From NCBI RefSeq assembly GCF_947494755.1, contig NZ_CANLVZ010000003.1, forward strand, positions 62,001 to 126,000: 64,000 bases of DNA, given 5' to 3'. The DNA comes from an uncultured Tateyamaria sp. GTDB lineage: Bacteria > Pseudomonadota > Alphaproteobacteria > Rhodobacterales > Rhodobacteraceae. Below are positions 47,121-57,197 of the stretch, one piece after another. Under the pieces are notes generated by a model. That model was not told the DNA's origin. It ran no database searches and saw only the letters and a list, made by a program, of their open reading frames with translations. Numbering within the stretch: position 1 is the first letter of the stretch; the number at the start of each line of letters is the position of its first letter. A program made the position numbers and the translations under genes.

Positions 47121-47720
47121 CTATCCGTCAATCACCCCGCGAAGCGCGAGGAATGCCAGAAGTTCCAACAGCGGCATTCCAAGGACATGAAAATAGTCCC
47201 CTTCAATGCTGTGAAACAGGCGAACCCCCTCGGCCTCAAGTTGATATGCGCCAACACAGTGGCGAATGTCATCCCAATTCCGCGCAATATAATCGTCAAG
47301 ATACGTATCGGACACATCGCGCATCCGCAAACGAACCTGCCCGATGTGACGCCAGATCGGTTTGCCTTCGTGGTAGATGACGGCCGCGGATAACAAAGCG
47401 TGACGCTCACTCCGCATCATGCGCAACTGGATTGCGGCATCATCAGGGGATGTCGGTTTAGAAAGCAACGCACCGCGAAATGACAGCACCTGATCGCAAC
47501 CAATGACCATCGCGTCCGGGTTCTTATCAGCGACCTTGCGGGCCTTGGCCTCAGCCAATGTATCAGCCACGTCACGGGGCGGTGCACCCTCGGCGACAAG
47601 CGCGTCTTTGATCATCGCCTCGTCAATCCGGGCGGTCTGAACATCAAAGGACACGCCTGCATTGCGCAACATATCCGCCCTGATGGCCGACCCGGATGCG
47701 AGAATGAGAGGTGTGTGCAT
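47121..47720 (-). CDS. maf: Maf-type nucleoside triphosphate pyrophosphatase
   Basis: A 199-residue Maf/YceF-family pyrophosphatase that hydrolyses non-canonical or excess nucleotides to monophosphates (house-cleaning). Motifs are the N-terminal LILASGSAIRADMLRNAGV, ARIDEAMIKD, VADKNPDAMVIGCDQVL, and the C-terminal FHSIEGDYFHVLGMPLLELLAFL. It heads the leftward aroE-coaE-dnaQ operon and its start codon lies on the edge of the origin-like region; one DnaA-type box begins at the first base of the start codon. Confidence 0.93.
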   Translation of the reverse strand: MHTPLILASGSAIRADMLRNAGVSFDVQTARIDEAMIKDALVAEGAPPRDVADTLAEAKARKVADKNPDAMVIGCDQVLSFRGALLSKPTSPDDAAIQLRMMRSERHALLSAAVIYHEGKPIWRHIGQVRLRMRDVSDTYLDDYIARNWDDIRHCVGAYQLEAEGVRLFHSIEGDYFHVLGMPLLELLAFLALRGVIDG

Positions 47721-48125
47721 GTGGGTAACCCTGTGTGCAGACCGTGTAGGATGGGACGGGTACTATGGTGGGAAAACACATTGGTGGCAGAGCATGTGGA
47801 ACACCCGCATGGCTCGGGTCGGTTTTGACAGTTTTATCCGCTCGGGGAAAGAACAAGTATGTGGCTGTGCGTAACCTTGACTATACAAATTCATCCACAA
47901 GGATATCAAAGGGGTCACTGTCGAGACCTTATTTAGTTATTTGATTTATATGTATTATTTTCCTTTTTACCAAATTCTGGATCAGGACTGGTAAACTATC
48001 AACACCGTGGAAAACCCCAAGTGTAACCCAATAATCCACAGAAAATCTCTGCTCTACAGAATCATCATCCTTTTTACTTTCTTTTATTTATTTATAGGTA
48101 GGGCGGGCAGAGTGAGGACCATGCG
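47720..48125. other. Probable chromosomal origin of replication (oriC)
   Basis: About 400 bases without a supported gene between divergent maf and hemJ. I count six DnaA-box-like 9-mers one base away from TTWTNCACA: 47720-47728, 47795-47803, 47866-47874 (these three reversed), 47891-47899, 48006-48014 (reversed) and 48032-48040. Two AT-rich stretches, 47926-47978 and 48066-48098, could be DNA unwinding elements. One GANTC methylation site lies at 48059. The setting fits alphaproteobacterial origins: hemJ, rho, mnmEG, rsmG, parAB and two parS sites lie within 6 kb. No perfect DnaA box is present; this is an inference from motifs and context. Confidence 0.75.
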
Positions 48126-48575
48126 ATGAGTGATATACTGGTTGGGCTTTATCCTTGGATCAAAGCACTTCATATCATGTCAGTGATCGCATGGATGGCG
48201 GCGTTGTTCTATCTGCCTCGCCTGTATGTCTATCACGCTGAGCAGGTAGGGCTGACAGGCGAGGCGCATGCGTTGTTCCAGACCATGGAGTACAAACTGC
48301 TCCAGGTCATCATGAACCCAGCCATGATCGCGACATGGATATTCGGTATTTGTCTGTCGCTCATCCCAGGGGTCATTGATTGGGGTGCGGTCTGGCCTTG
48401 GACCAAGTTGGTCGGGATCCTGGCGATGAGCGGGTTTCACGGCTGGCTTGCAAAGCAGCGAAAGATCTTTGCGGCTGGTGGCGCGATTAAGACTGGGCGC
48501 GAGTATCGGATGATGAACGAGGTACCGACACTTTTGATGGTGTTGATCGTGCTGTCGGTGGTCGTGAAGTTCTAA
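48126..48575 (+). CDS. hemJ: Protoporphyrinogen IX oxidase HemJ
   Basis: A 149-residue membrane protein that oxidises protoporphyrinogen IX to protoporphyrin IX in bacteria without HemY/HemG oxidases. It has four hydrophobic helices and the conserved WIKALHIMSVIAWMAALFYLPRLYVYHAE start (with the essential His), FQTMEYKLLQVIMNPAMI, and the late KTGREYRMMNEVPTLLMVLIV. It starts just after the origin region and runs into rho, an arrangement common near alphaproteobacterial origins. Confidence 0.93.
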   Translation: MSDILVGLYPWIKALHIMSVIAWMAALFYLPRLYVYHAEQVGLTGEAHALFQTMEYKLLQVIMNPAMIATWIFGICLSLIPGVIDWGAVWPWTKLVGILAMSGFHGWLAKQRKIFAAGGAIKTGREYRMMNEVPTLLMVLIVLSVVVKF

Positions 48576-48617
48576 CGCGTTGACTCGTGGCCTCACAGCC
48601 CCTATCTGCTGAGGCGC

Positions 48618-48683
48618 ACCCCGTCCGGGGTCCGCGACAGCTATTTTCCCTGATTGGACCTGAGGCGCTCGTTTTCGTGCGCC
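48618..48683 (+). promoter_or_regulatory. Two hairpins in the rho leader
   Basis: ACCCC (48618-48622) pairs with GGGGT (48627-48631), and GGCGC (48664-48668) pairs with GCGCC (48679-48683) with extra C-G pairs inside. Both lie in the 122-base leader between hemJ and rho. The second ends about 14 bases before the rho ATG, near its ribosome site. Rho commonly controls its own leader in other bacteria; here this is inferred. Confidence 0.35.
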
Positions 48684-48697
48684 CTACGAGTATTCAT

Positions 48698-49969
48698 ATG
48701 ACAACCGACGTTCTCGCCCTTGCTGACCTCAAGGCGCAATCCCCCAAGAACCTGCTCGCCATGGCCGAAGAGCTGGAAATCGAAAACGCATCGACGATGC
48801 GTAAAGGCGAGATGATGTTCCAGATCCTGCGTGAACGCGCGGATGAAGGATGGGAGGTTTACGGCGACGGTGTTCTCGAAGTGCTGCAAGACGGTTTCGG
48901 CTTTCTGCGTTCACCCGAAGCGAACTACCTTCCAGGTCCTGATGATATCTATGTCTCGCCCGAGATGATCCGCCAATACGCGCTGCGCACGGGGGACACC
49001 ATCGATGGCCTGATCAAAGCGCCCGAAGACACAGAGCGCTACTTTGCCCTGACCAGTGCGACCCGGATCAACTTTGAAGAGCCCGAGAAAGCGCGCCACA
49101 AGATCGCGTTTGATAACCTGACGCCGCTGTACCCGGACGAACGCCTGACAATGGAGACAGACGATCCGACCACCAAAGACCGCTCGGCCCGGATCATCGA
49201 CCTTGTTGCACCTATCGGAAAAGGCCAGCGGTCATTGATCGTGGCGCCGCCGCGGACCGGTAAGACGGTTTTGTTGCAAAACATCGCGGCCAGCATCGAA
49301 AAGAACCACCCAGAGTGCTACCTGATCGTTCTGCTGATCGACGAGCGGCCGGAAGAGGTCACGGACATGCAGCGCTCGGTCAAAGGCGAAGTTGTCAGCT
49401 CGACCTTTGACGAGCCTGCGACACGGCACGTTGCTGTTTCGGAAATGGTGATCGAAAAGGCCAAGCGCCTTGTGGAGCACAAGCGAGATGTTGTGATCCT
49501 TTTGGATTCAGTCACAAGACTTGGTAGAGCGTTCAACACTGTGGTACCATCGTCAGGTAAGGTTCTGACTGGTGGTGTGGATGCGAACGCTTTGCAGCGG
49601 CCCAAGCGTTTTTTTGGCGCTGCGCGTAACATCGAAGAAGGGGGATCGCTCACGATCATCGCCACTGCGCTGATCGATACAGGCAGCCGCATGGACGAAG
49701 TTATCTTCGAAGAGTTCAAAGGGACGGGCAACTCGGAGATTGTTCTGGATCGCAAGATTGCAGACAAGCGTGTTTTCCCTGCGATGGACATTCTCAAGTC
49801 AGGCACTCGGAAAGAAGAACTATTGGTCGACAAGGTGGATCTCACGAAGACATTTGTCCTTCGTCGTATCTTGAACCCAATGGGCACCACGGATGCGATC
49901 GAATTCCTGATTTCGAAGCTGAAACAGACCAAAACAAACAGCGATTTCTTCGATTCCATGAATACCTGA
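48698..49969 (+). CDS. rho: Transcription termination factor Rho
   Basis: Hexameric RNA helicase that terminates transcription. The 423-residue product has the N-terminal helical domain ([32 protein letters not shown]), the cold-shock RNA-binding fold ([27 protein letters not shown]), the P-loop PPRTGKT (184-190), [12 protein letters not shown], and the R-loop and Q-loop region GRAFN...[16 protein letters not shown] chose ATG 48698 because [12 protein letters not shown] aligns with Rho starts; the longer in-frame start at 48587 has unrelated residues. It is followed 22 bases later by mnmE. Confidence 0.97.
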   Translation: MTTDVLALADLKAQSPKNLLAMAEELEIENASTMRKGEMMFQILRERADEGWEVYGDGVLEVLQDGFGFLRSPEANYLPGPDDIYVSPEMIRQYALRTGDTIDGLIKAPEDTERYFALTSATRINFEEPEKARHKIAFDNLTPLYPDERLTMETDDPTTKDRSARIIDLVAPIGKGQRSLIVAPPRTGKTVLLQNIAASIEKNHPECYLIVLLIDERPEEVTDMQRSVKGEVVSSTFDEPATRHVAVSEMVIEKAKRLVEHKRDVVILLDSVTRLGRAFNTVVPSSGKVLTGGVDANALQRPKRFFGAARNIEEGGSLTIIATALIDTGSRMDEVIFEEFKGTGNSEIVLDRKIADKRVFPAMDILKSGTRKEELLVDKVDLTKTFVLRRILNPMGTTDAIEFLISKLKQTKTNSDFFDSMNT

Positions 49970-49991
49970 CGCAGCCGCGAAGGCCTGTAAG

Positions 49992-51275
49992 ATGGACACG
50001 ATTTTTGCCTTGGCATCAGCGCATGGGCGCGCGGGCGTTTCTGTCGTCCGGATATCTGGTCCGTCGGCCTTTGCCTGCGCATCGAAACTCGCGGGTACGT
50101 TGCCGTCTCCGCGCCAGGCTGCCGTTCGAATGTTGTCGGACGCTGAGGGAGAGCCAGTTGACCAAGCTCTCGTGCTGACGTTCCAAGGCCCTGCCAGTTT
50201 CACTGGTGAAGACGTGGTTGAGCTGCACCTGCATGGCAGCATCGCCGTGGTCTCAGCCGTTTTGCGGCTCTTGGCATCAGGTGACGCGCGGATCGCTGAA
50301 CCCGGAGAATTCACCAGACGCGCCTTGGAAAACGACAAGATGGACCTCGCACAAGTCGAAGGTCTGGGTGATCTGATCGAGGCCGAAACAGAAGCGCAAC
50401 GACAACAGGCTTTGCGCACAGTGTCGGGTGCGTTTGGAAAGAAAATCGAAGCATGGCGTAGTGATTTGATACGCGCTGCGGCGCTTATCGAAGTTACAAT
50501 CGATTTCGCGGATGAAGATGTTCCTGCTGACGTCACGCCGGAAGTCCAATCGCTGCTTGGACAGGTCAAAGCCGATGTCGCTGCTGAGCTGTCAGGGTTT
50601 TCCGCGGCAGAACGCATCCGCGCTGGGTTTGAAGTCGCTATTGTTGGCGCACCCAACGTTGGGAAGTCGACCTTGTTGAACGCCCTGGCAAAGCGTGATG
50701 CGGCAATCACGTCAGCCCGCGCCGGAACGACCCGAGATGTGATCGAGGTGCGAATGGATTTGGGCGGTCTTGCGGTAACTCTGCTGGATACGGCCGGCCT
50801 GCGCGATGGAGAGGATGAGATCGAAGCGGAAGGCATTTCACGTGCGTTGCAACGGGCTGAGGCTGCTGATCTGAGGGTGTTCTTAACGGACGACGTTAAT
50901 GATTTGCCGGTGCAGCCCGAAGAACACGATATTGTTGTTGCTCCGAAAGCGGACGAACGGGCCGATAAGATGAACGCGGTGTCAGGCTTGACTGGCTATG
51001 GCGTGCGTGGATTGGTTTTGGAAGTCACACAGCGTCTTTCGGCCATGGCCCAAGGTGCCGGATTGGCCACGCATGAACGGCACCGGGCTGCAATGGTGGA
51101 AGCCGTGACCTTGCTTGATCAAGCAGAGCGGTTTGTTGGTGCGGGATCATCCCATTATGATATTGCCGCAGAAGAAATTCGAATCGCGATCCGGTCGCTA
51201 GAAGCGATTGTTGGGCGCGTGGATGTCGAAAGCTTGCTGGACGAGATATTTTCAAGTTTTTGCCTGGGAAAATAG
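49992..51275 (+). CDS. mnmE: tRNA modification GTPase MnmE
   Basis: GTPase that with MnmG puts the cmnm5 group on wobble U34 of certain tRNAs. The 427-residue protein has the formyl-THF-binding N-terminal domain ([39 protein letters not shown]), G1 [15 protein letters not shown]3 LLDTAGLRD, and the C-terminal Cys-Leu-Gly-Lys (C424) of the family. It lies directly before mnmG, with the first parS starting six bases after its stop. Confidence 0.95.
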   Translation: MDTIFALASAHGRAGVSVVRISGPSAFACASKLAGTLPSPRQAAVRMLSDAEGEPVDQALVLTFQGPASFTGEDVVELHLHGSIAVVSAVLRLLASGDARIAEPGEFTRRALENDKMDLAQVEGLGDLIEAETEAQRQQALRTVSGAFGKKIEAWRSDLIRAAALIEVTIDFADEDVPADVTPEVQSLLGQVKADVAAELSGFSAAERIRAGFEVAIVGAPNVGKSTLLNALAKRDAAITSARAGTTRDVIEVRMDLGGLAVTLLDTAGLRDGEDEIEAEGISRALQRAEAADLRVFLTDDVNDLPVQPEEHDIVVAPKADERADKMNAVSGLTGYGVRGLVLEVTQRLSAMAQGAGLATHERHRAAMVEAVTLLDQAERFVGAGSSHYDIAAEEIRIAIRSLEAIVGRVDVESLLDEIFSSFCLGK

Positions 51276-51279
51276 CGGA

Positions 51280-53151
51280 GTGTTTCACGTGAAACAATTT
51301 GACGTCTTGGTCATCGGTGGAGGGCATGCGGGTTGTGAAGCGGCGCATTCTGCGGCACGCATGGGTGCCAAGACCGCTTTGGTGACGATGAAGCGCTCTG
51401 GTATTGGGGTTATGTCGTGTAATCCCGCGATTGGGGGACTCGGAAAGGGCCACCTCGTGCGAGAGATTGACGCGATGGATGGCGTGATGGGCCGCGTTGC
51501 CGATGCTGCCGGCATCCAGTTTCGTCTGTTAAATCGTCGAAAAGGTCCAGCGGTACAGGGGCCTCGTGCACAATCAGATCGGCAGATTTATCGCGCAACG
51601 ATGCTGGATATCATGGAGAATACGCGGAATCTGACAGTCATTGAAGGCGAGGTGGTTGATTTTGCTATGACTGGTGATCGTGTGTCAGGCGTAGTGCTGC
51701 AAGACGCTTCCAGCATCGTTGCGCGTGCAGTTGTTTTGACAACAGGAACGTTCCTGCGGGGTCTGATCCACATTGGTGACATGTCATATGCCGGGGGGCG
51801 CATGGGGGACGATGCCTCGACACGGCTCGCTGATCGTATCGATGGCTTTGGCTTGCCGCTTGGCCGATTGAAAACAGGAACACCGCCCCGATTGGATGGT
51901 CGCACGATCAATTGGGACATTCTGGAACAACAAGAGGGTGATGAAGACCCTACGCTATTTTCATTTCTGTCGACCAAAGCGCCACAGCGGCAGATTACCT
52001 GCGGCATCACACATACGAACGAGCAAACCCATGATATCATTCGGGAAAACTTGGATCGATCCGCAATGTATGGTGGACACATTGACGGTGTTGGTCCTCG
52101 GTATTGTCCGTCTATCGAGGATAAAGTCGTACGATTTGCAGATAAAGAGTCCCATCAGATCTTTTTGGAACCCGAGGGGCTAAATGACCACACGATTTAC
52201 CCCAACGGGATATCGACGTCGCTGCCTGTGGATGTGCAAGAGCAGTATGTTCACTCGATTGTCGGACTGGAGGCAGCCAAGATTGTGCAACCAGGATATG
52301 CAATTGAATATGACTATATCGATCCGCGTGCGCTGGACGCTGATTTGTCGGTCCGAAACGTGTCAGGCCTTTACTTTGCGGGGCAAATCAACGGGACAAC
52401 AGGATATGAGGAGGCGGCGGCGCAGGGTTTGGTTGCGGGTCTGAACGCGGCGAGGGCGGCGACTGATCTCGAGCCCGTACAGTTCCGACGTGATCAAAGC
52501 TATATTGGCGTTATGATCGACGATCTGACGACGCGCGGGGTGACCGAGCCATATCGTATGTTTACATCACGCGCTGAGTTTAGACTGTCGCTCCGCGCCG
52601 ACAATGCGGATCAACGCCTTACCCCTGTCGGCATCGATATCGGCTGTGTAGAAACACCGCGTGCTGAGGCGTTCGGTAACAAGATGGACCGTATAGCCGA
52701 CGCGCGCGCCGTTCTCGATGGGCAAAGCTTTACACCGAAAGAGATTGCCGCTGCTGGAATTCGCATAAACCAGGATGGAAAAAAGCGAACACTGTTTCAG
52801 CTGCTTGCCTTTCCCGATGTCGCCTTTGCGGATATTGCGCAGCTTTTGCCATCTCTGGTGGATATTGATGAGGCGACGCAGGAACAGGTTTCAAAAGATG
52901 CATTGTATTCCAACTACATAGACCGCCAGCAAAAGGACGTTGAGAAGCTGCGCCGGGACGAAACACATGCGATACCGCAGGACTTTGACTACGGCGCTGT
53001 GACCGGTCTGTCCGCCGAATTGACCGGTAAGCTCCACCGCGTCCGCCCATCAGATCTTGGCCAAGCATCGCGGATTGATGGCATGACGCCTGCTGGGTTG
53101 GCGTTGATCTTGGGTCGTATTCGATACCTGGAAAAGCGCCGCGCCTCATGA
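51280..53151 (+). CDS. mnmG: tRNA uridine-5-carboxymethylaminomethyl synthesis enzyme MnmG
   Basis: FAD-dependent partner of MnmE. The 623-residue protein begins [21 protein letters not shown] (FAD loop) and continues with [23 protein letters not shown], the active-site region [32 protein letters not shown] and the C-terminal helical domain. Two GTG starts are possible: 51280 (MFHVKQ, usual in related proteins) or 51289. The 51289 codon falls inside a parS palindrome and has GGAG eight bases upstream. It overlaps rsmG by four bases. Confidence 0.95.
   Translation: MFHVKQFDVLVIGGGHAGCEAAHSAARMGAKTALVTMKRSGIGVMSCNPAIGGLGKGHLVREIDAMDGVMGRVADAAGIQFRLLNRRKGPAVQGPRAQSDRQIYRATMLDIMENTRNLTVIEGEVVDFAMTGDRVSGVVLQDASSIVARAVVLTTGTFLRGLIHIGDMSYAGGRMGDDASTRLADRIDGFGLPLGRLKTGTPPRLDGRTINWDILEQQEGDEDPTLFSFLSTKAPQRQITCGITHTNEQTHDIIRENLDRSAMYGGHIDGVGPRYCPSIEDKVVRFADKESHQIFLEPEGLNDHTIYPNGISTSLPVDVQEQYVHSIVGLEAAKIVQPGYAIEYDYIDPRALDADLSVRNVSGLYFAGQINGTTGYEEAAAQGLVAGLNAARAATDLEPVQFRRDQSYIGVMIDDLTTRGVTEPYRMFTSRAEFRLSLRADNADQRLTPVGIDIGCVETPRAEAFGNKMDRIADARAVLDGQSFTPKEIAAAGIRINQDGKKRTLFQLLAFPDVAFADIAQLLPSLVDIDEATQEQVSKDALYSNYIDRQQKDVEKLRRDETHAIPQDFDYGAVTGLSAELTGKLHRVRPSDLGQASRIDGMTPAGLALILGRIRYLEKRRAS
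51281..51296. promoter_or_regulatory. parS site 1 at the start of mnmG
   Basis: The perfect 16-base palindrome TGTTTCACGTGAAACA, the consensus ParB-binding centromere site, spans the first codons of mnmG. parA and parB are 2.4-3.3 kb away and oriC is 3.2 kb away. Confidence 0.93.
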
Positions 53152-53756
53152 GGAAACCAGACTGGTTCGCCCACGATGTTTCACGTGAAACACTGGATCG
53201 GCTCGAGGCTTATGCAGCGCTGCTGCTGAAGTGGACAGGGAACATCAACTTGATTGCGAAATCCACCCGGTCCGAGGTTGAGGATCGGCATATATGGGAT
53301 TCCGCGCAAACTCACTATCCCGCCGAGGGCAAATGGCTCGACATTGGCAGCGGGGGTGGCTTGCCAGGAGTTGTTGTTGCGATTTTAGCCAAAGAGCAAA
53401 ACGATGACATCGCCATGACAATGGTAGAAAGCGATCACCGCAAGGCGACCTTTCTTCGGACCTGCGCACGGGAACTTGATCTGGGATTTACGGTCATTGC
53501 AGACCGGGTCGAACGTGTCGCTGAACAGTCCGCCGACACCGTATCCGCTCGTGCCCTTGCTGATCTTGATAGTCTGCTGTCTCTTTCCACGCCCCACCTC
53601 GCATCGGATGGTGTTTGTGTGTTTATGAAAGGGGCAAGGTGGCGCGAAGAAATTGAGGCCGCGTCGACGAACTGGCGGTTTTCATATGACGCTAAGCCGA
53701 GTAATACCAACCCAGAGGCCGCCATTTTGACGATAAGGGATATCGAACGTGTCTGA
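53148..53756 (+). CDS. rsmG: 16S rRNA (guanine527-N7) methyltransferase RsmG
   Basis: SAM-dependent methyltransferase acting on G527 of 16S rRNA (formerly gidB). The 202-residue product starts [29 protein letters not shown] and has the SAM motif [30 protein letters not shown] and [16 protein letters not shown]. The VSRET residues are encoded by a perfect parS palindrome. It begins in the mnmG stop (ATGA) and its end overlaps parA by eight bases. Confidence 0.95.
   Translation: MRKPDWFAHDVSRETLDRLEAYAALLLKWTGNINLIAKSTRSEVEDRHIWDSAQTHYPAEGKWLDIGSGGGLPGVVVAILAKEQNDDIAMTMVESDHRKATFLRTCARELDLGFTVIADRVERVAEQSADTVSARALADLDSLLSLSTPHLASDGVCVFMKGARWREEIEAASTNWRFSYDAKPSNTNPEAAILTIRDIERV
53177..53192. 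promoter_or_regulatory. parS site 2 inside rsmG
   Basis: A second perfect TGTTTCACGTGAAACA lies within the coding sequence of rsmG, encoding Val-Ser-Arg-Glu-Thr. It is 1.9 kb from parS site 1. Confidence 0.93.
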
Positions 53757-54558
53757 CCCCACACGACCGCTTGGTCCCAAGATTATCTCAGTAGTGAATC
53801 AAAAGGGTGGCGTTGGTAAGACGACGACGACGATCAATTTGGCCGCAGCTTTGGCTGAAATTGGTGCGCGTGTGCTGGTTGTTGACCTTGATCCACAAGG
53901 CAATGCCTCCACCGGGCTTGGTATTGATGTCGAGGATCGTGAATTCACGACATATGAGCTGTTGCTTGAAGAAATCAGCCTGAAAGAGGTGATTTTGGCC
54001 ACTGATATTGAGGGCCTAATGATCGTACCTGCGACTGTCGATCTGAGCTCGGCGGATATTGAGCTCATTTCGAACGAAAAGCGCAGCTTCTTGCTCCACG
54101 ACGCTTTGCGTCAGGTGGATATGGATCAGTTTGGGTTTGACTACATCCTGATCGACTGTCCGCCGTCGCTGAACCTTTTGACCGTAAATGCAATGATTGC
54201 GTCGCATTCGGTGCTTGTCCCGCTGCAAAGTGAGTTTTTTGCGCTCGAGGGTTTGTCACAATTGATGCTGACCATTCGCGAGGTCCGTCAAACCGGAAAT
54301 CCGTCGCTGAGGATCGAGGGTGTGGTGTTGACGATGCACGATGCGCGTAACAACCTGTCTCAGCAGGTTGAGCAGGACGCGCGCGACAACCTGGGCGATC
54401 TTGTCTTCAAGACACGTATACCACGGAATGTACGGGTCAGCGAAGCGCCGTCTTTCGCTATGCCTGTCTTGACATATGATACGACATCAAAGGGAGCGGT
54501 GGCATACCGCGCGTTGGCTAAGGAATTGGTTGGAAATAAAGTGAAAACAGGGGCTTAG
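53749..54558 (+). CDS. parA: Chromosome partitioning ATPase ParA
   Basis: Deviant-Walker ATPase that moves ParB-parS complexes and segregates the origins. The 269-residue protein has the signature KGGVGKTTTTINLAAALAE (with the extra Lys early in the P-loop), VVDLDPQGNASTGLGI, and LIDCPPSLNLLTVNAMIA. GTG 53749 overlaps rsmG by eight bases. It is directly followed by parB, in the standard order. Confidence 0.96.
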   Translation: MSDPTRPLGPKIISVVNQKGGVGKTTTTINLAAALAEIGARVLVVDLDPQGNASTGLGIDVEDREFTTYELLLEEISLKEVILATDIEGLMIVPATVDLSSADIELISNEKRSFLLHDALRQVDMDQFGFDYILIDCPPSLNLLTVNAMIASHSVLVPLQSEFFALEGLSQLMLTIREVRQTGNPSLRIEGVVLTMHDARNNLSQQVEQDARDNLGDLVFKTRIPRNVRVSEAPSFAMPVLTYDTTSKGAVAYRALAKELVGNKVKTGA

Positions 54559-54560
54559 GT

Positions 54561-55451
54561 ATGGCAAGCAAAGATAAGAAGCGCGGTCTTGGCCGCGGTC
54601 TGTCGGCGTTGATGGCGGACGTGAACGAGGCAGAAACGCAGCAAACTGAGGCCCGTGGCACAGATCAATTCGTGCCCATTGAAAAAATCCGGCCAAACCC
54701 AGATCAGCCGCGAAAACGCTTCAACGCCGAAGATCTGAATAACCTGATTGCGTCGATCAAGGAAAAGGGTGTTCTTCAGCCCCTGATCGTTCGCAAAGTT
54801 GGTGATCAGTTTGAGATTGTTGCGGGTGAACGTCGTTGGCGCGCGGCGCAACAGGCACAGTTGCATCAGCTGCCCGTCGTCGTGCGCGACTTCACCGACG
54901 CGGAAGTGCTCGAAGTTGCCATCATCGAAAACATCCAGCGCGCAGACCTGAACCCGGTCGAAGAGGCGGCCGGGTACAAGCAGTTGATGGATCGTTTTGG
55001 GCATACGCAGGAGAAGATGGCGGAAGCCCTTGGCAAGAGCCGCAGTCACATTGCGAACCTGCTACGCTTGCTCCAGCTTCCAAGCAGCGTTCAGTCCTAT
55101 GTCGTCGATGGTTCGCTGAGTGCGGGGCACGCGCGGGCGCTTATTACATCTGATGATCCAGAGGGGCTGGCGAAGAAGGTGATTTCCGGCGGACTGTCGG
55201 TGCGCGCCACGGAAGCCTTGGTCAAGAAGTCTGCTGCGGATGACAGTCAGAACATTTTTACTGGAGGCAAAAAGTTCTCCAAGCCCGAGAAGGATGCGGA
55301 CACTCGCGCCTTGGAAAATGATCTTTCGGCGGCGACTGGTGTGAAAGTGACGCTATCGCACAAGCCAGACGGAGAGGCAGGTAAGCTTACGTTGCAATAT
55401 GACACTTTGGATCAGCTTGACGAGCTTTGTCGTCGATTGAGTGCGGGCTAG
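54561..55451 (+). CDS. parB: Chromosome partitioning protein ParB
   Basis: parS-binding CTPase that loads and spreads on DNA around the origin. The 296-residue protein has box I (FVPIEKIRPNPDQPRKRF), the CTP-binding GERRWRAA motif, box II (VAIIENIQRADLNPVEEA), the helix-turn-helix (TQEKMAEALGKSRSHIANLLRLLQLP) and a C-terminal dimerisation domain. It starts two bases after parA. Two perfect parS sites are 1.4-3.3 kb upstream. Its stop overlaps the end of the leftward hemW by four bases. Confidence 0.96.
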   Translation: MASKDKKRGLGRGLSALMADVNEAETQQTEARGTDQFVPIEKIRPNPDQPRKRFNAEDLNNLIASIKEKGVLQPLIVRKVGDQFEIVAGERRWRAAQQAQLHQLPVVVRDFTDAEVLEVAIIENIQRADLNPVEEAAGYKQLMDRFGHTQEKMAEALGKSRSHIANLLRLLQLPSSVQSYVVDGSLSAGHARALITSDDPEGLAKKVISGGLSVRATEALVKKSAADDSQNIFTGGKKFSKPEKDADTRALENDLSAATGVKVTLSHKPDGEAGKLTLQYDTLDQLDELCRRLSAG

Positions 55452-56605
55452 TCTGCCAGCAAGGTCCGAAGGACGCCGTTTAAAAGCGTAAGCCCTTGAT
55501 CGGTAACGGCTATTCTGGTTTCTGTATTGTCGATGAGCCCCATTCCAACGAGCTCGTTCACTTTGTCCTCTGGCAAGGGTTGCCCGGCCAAAGCCTCGTA
55601 ACGGGGCAGATCCACACCTTCGGTCAACCGCAGCCCCATCATCAAAAACTCGACGGCTTGATCATTGCGCGACAGCATTTCGTTGGATTGTCTATCAGCC
55701 CCGGTCAACCACTTTGCCGGCATGCGTTGCTGTTCGGTTGCGATGCGTTGGCCGTTCGTGGTCAGTCGGCCATGCGCACCCGGACCAATCCCCGCATAGT
55801 CGCCGTACCGCCAATAGATGAGATTGTGCCGCGACTCTGCGCCATCTTTAGCGTGATTGGACACCTCGTAGCGCGGCATGTCGAATTCGGCGCAGATGTT
55901 TTGGGTGACGGCATACATATCGGCAGAAAGGTCGTCGTCGGGCAATCCACGCAATCCCCCGGCGGCATAGCGATCCCCGAATGCCGTCCCTGCCTCAACC
56001 GTCAGTTGATAAAGTGACACGTGGTCGAGCCCGAGACTAAGCGCGCGCCGCAACTCCGATTCCCAGTCTGTTAGAGACTGCTTTTGCCGCCCATACATCA
56101 GATCAAAGCTGACGCGTTGAAACTCTGACCGGGCAATATCGAAGGCCTTGAGCGCCTCGTCCGCCGTGTGCATTCGGCCAAGTGCCTTCAGGTCTGCATC
56201 GTTCAACGCTTGAATGCCCATAGAAACCCGGTTCACGCCCGCAGCACGGAAATCCGCGAATTTGGATGCCTCGACGGACGTGGGGTTTGCTTCGAGGGTG
56301 ATTTCGAGATCGTTTGCGACTGGCCATGTGCGGTGTGCAGCCTGAACGATTGCATCGACAGTCGCAGGTGCCATCAGGCTGGGTGTGCCGCCACCAAAGA
56401 AAATAGACCGCAAAACGCGGCCGTTGGTGTTTTGGCCCACGCTTTCGACTTCACTAACCAGCGCGCTGCGCCACGCGTCGTGATCGACAGAGCGTGTGAC
56501 GTGGCTGTTAAAGTCGCAATAGGGGCATTTGGCTGTGCAAAACGGCCAGTGAACGTATAGTCCAAAGCCGCCCGCTTCCCAATCCTCAGCCAAAACAGCC
56601 AGCAA
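55448..56605 (-). CDS. hemW: Radical SAM heme chaperone HemW
   Basis: A 385-residue HemN-like protein now called HemW, proposed to deliver heme to membrane proteins rather than oxidise coproporphyrinogen. The radical SAM cluster CTAKCPYC (Cys23, Cys27, Cys30) is followed by DFNSH, without the extra Cys of true HemN. The segments SIFFGGGTPSLM, FDLMYGRQKQSLTDW and the C-terminal helical domain are typical. It converges with parB and its start overlaps rdgB by 20 bases. Confidence 0.92.
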   Translation of the reverse strand: MLAVLAEDWEAGGFGLYVHWPFCTAKCPYCDFNSHVTRSVDHDAWRSALVSEVESVGQNTNGRVLRSIFFGGGTPSLMAPATVDAIVQAAHRTWPVANDLEITLEANPTSVEASKFADFRAAGVNRVSMGIQALNDADLKALGRMHTADEALKAFDIARSEFQRVSFDLMYGRQKQSLTDWESELRRALSLGLDHVSLYQLTVEAGTAFGDRYAAGGLRGLPDDDLSADMYAVTQNICAEFDMPRYEVSNHAKDGAESRHNLIYWRYGDYAGIGPGAHGRLTTNGQRIATEQQRMPAKWLTGADRQSNEMLSRNDQAVEFLMMGLRLTEGVDLPRYEALAGQPLPEDKVNELVGMGLIDNTETRIAVTDQGLTLLNGVLRTLLAD

Positions 56606-57197
56606 TCAGTTTGCTGAAGCTGTCGGCACGATGGCTGATCGCGTTTTTTTCGTCTGCGGACATTTCGGCAAATGTGCGGTCATGCCCAACAGGCACGAAC
56701 ATCGGATCATACCCATGACCCAGTTTGCCGCGCACAGGCCAGACCAGTGACCCATCAACAGTGCCGGCGAACACTTCGTCATGTCCGTCCGGCCATGCCA
56801 ATACCAAGGTTGAGCAGAACCGAGCCGTCCATGGTTGCGGCGCATTGCATGCCACAAGCTCATTATATGCGCGGGTCATGGCCAGCATGAAATCGCGGCC
56901 ATTCGGAGCTTCGGCCCAGTCAGCGGTGTAAACACCGGGCGCGCCATTGAGTCCGTCAATCTGAATCCCGGAATCGTCGGCCAATGCAGGAAGGCCCGTG
57001 GCTTGCGTCGCTGCATACGCTTTGATCCGCGCGTTGCCGATGAATGTGGTTTCAGTCTCTTCCGGTTCGGGCAATTGCATCTCTTTGGCCCCGACAACTT
57101 CAACGCCGCGAGGGGCAAAAAGCTGCTCCATCTCTTCGAGCTTGCCTGCATTATGGGTCGCGACAAGGATGCGGTTGCCATCAAACCGGCGTGTCAC
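56586..57197 (-). CDS. rdgB: XTP/dITP diphosphatase RdgB
   Basis: Removes deaminated purine nucleotides (ITP, XTP) from the pool. The 203-residue protein shows [47 protein letters not shown], and the late [32 protein letters not shown], all RdgB/HAM1 hallmarks. It starts in the rph stop codon (ATGA) and overlaps hemW at its 3' end, so rph, rdgB and hemW form one operon. Confidence 0.95.
   Translation of the reverse strand: MTRRFDGNRILVATHNAGKLEEMEQLFAPRGVEVVGAKEMQLPEPEETETTFIGNARIKAYAATQATGLPALADDSGIQIDGLNGAPGVYTADWAEAPNGRDFMLAMTRAYNELVACNAPQPWTARFCSTLVLAWPDGHDEVFAGTVDGSLVWPVRGKLGHGYDPMFVPVGHDRTFAEMSADEKNAISHRADSFSKLIAGCFG

Noticed and set aside
47662-47874. 70-codon open frame inside the origin-like region
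   Set aside because: It is Trp- and Cys-rich with no family features, overlaps the maf start and the DnaA-like boxes, and has no ribosome site.
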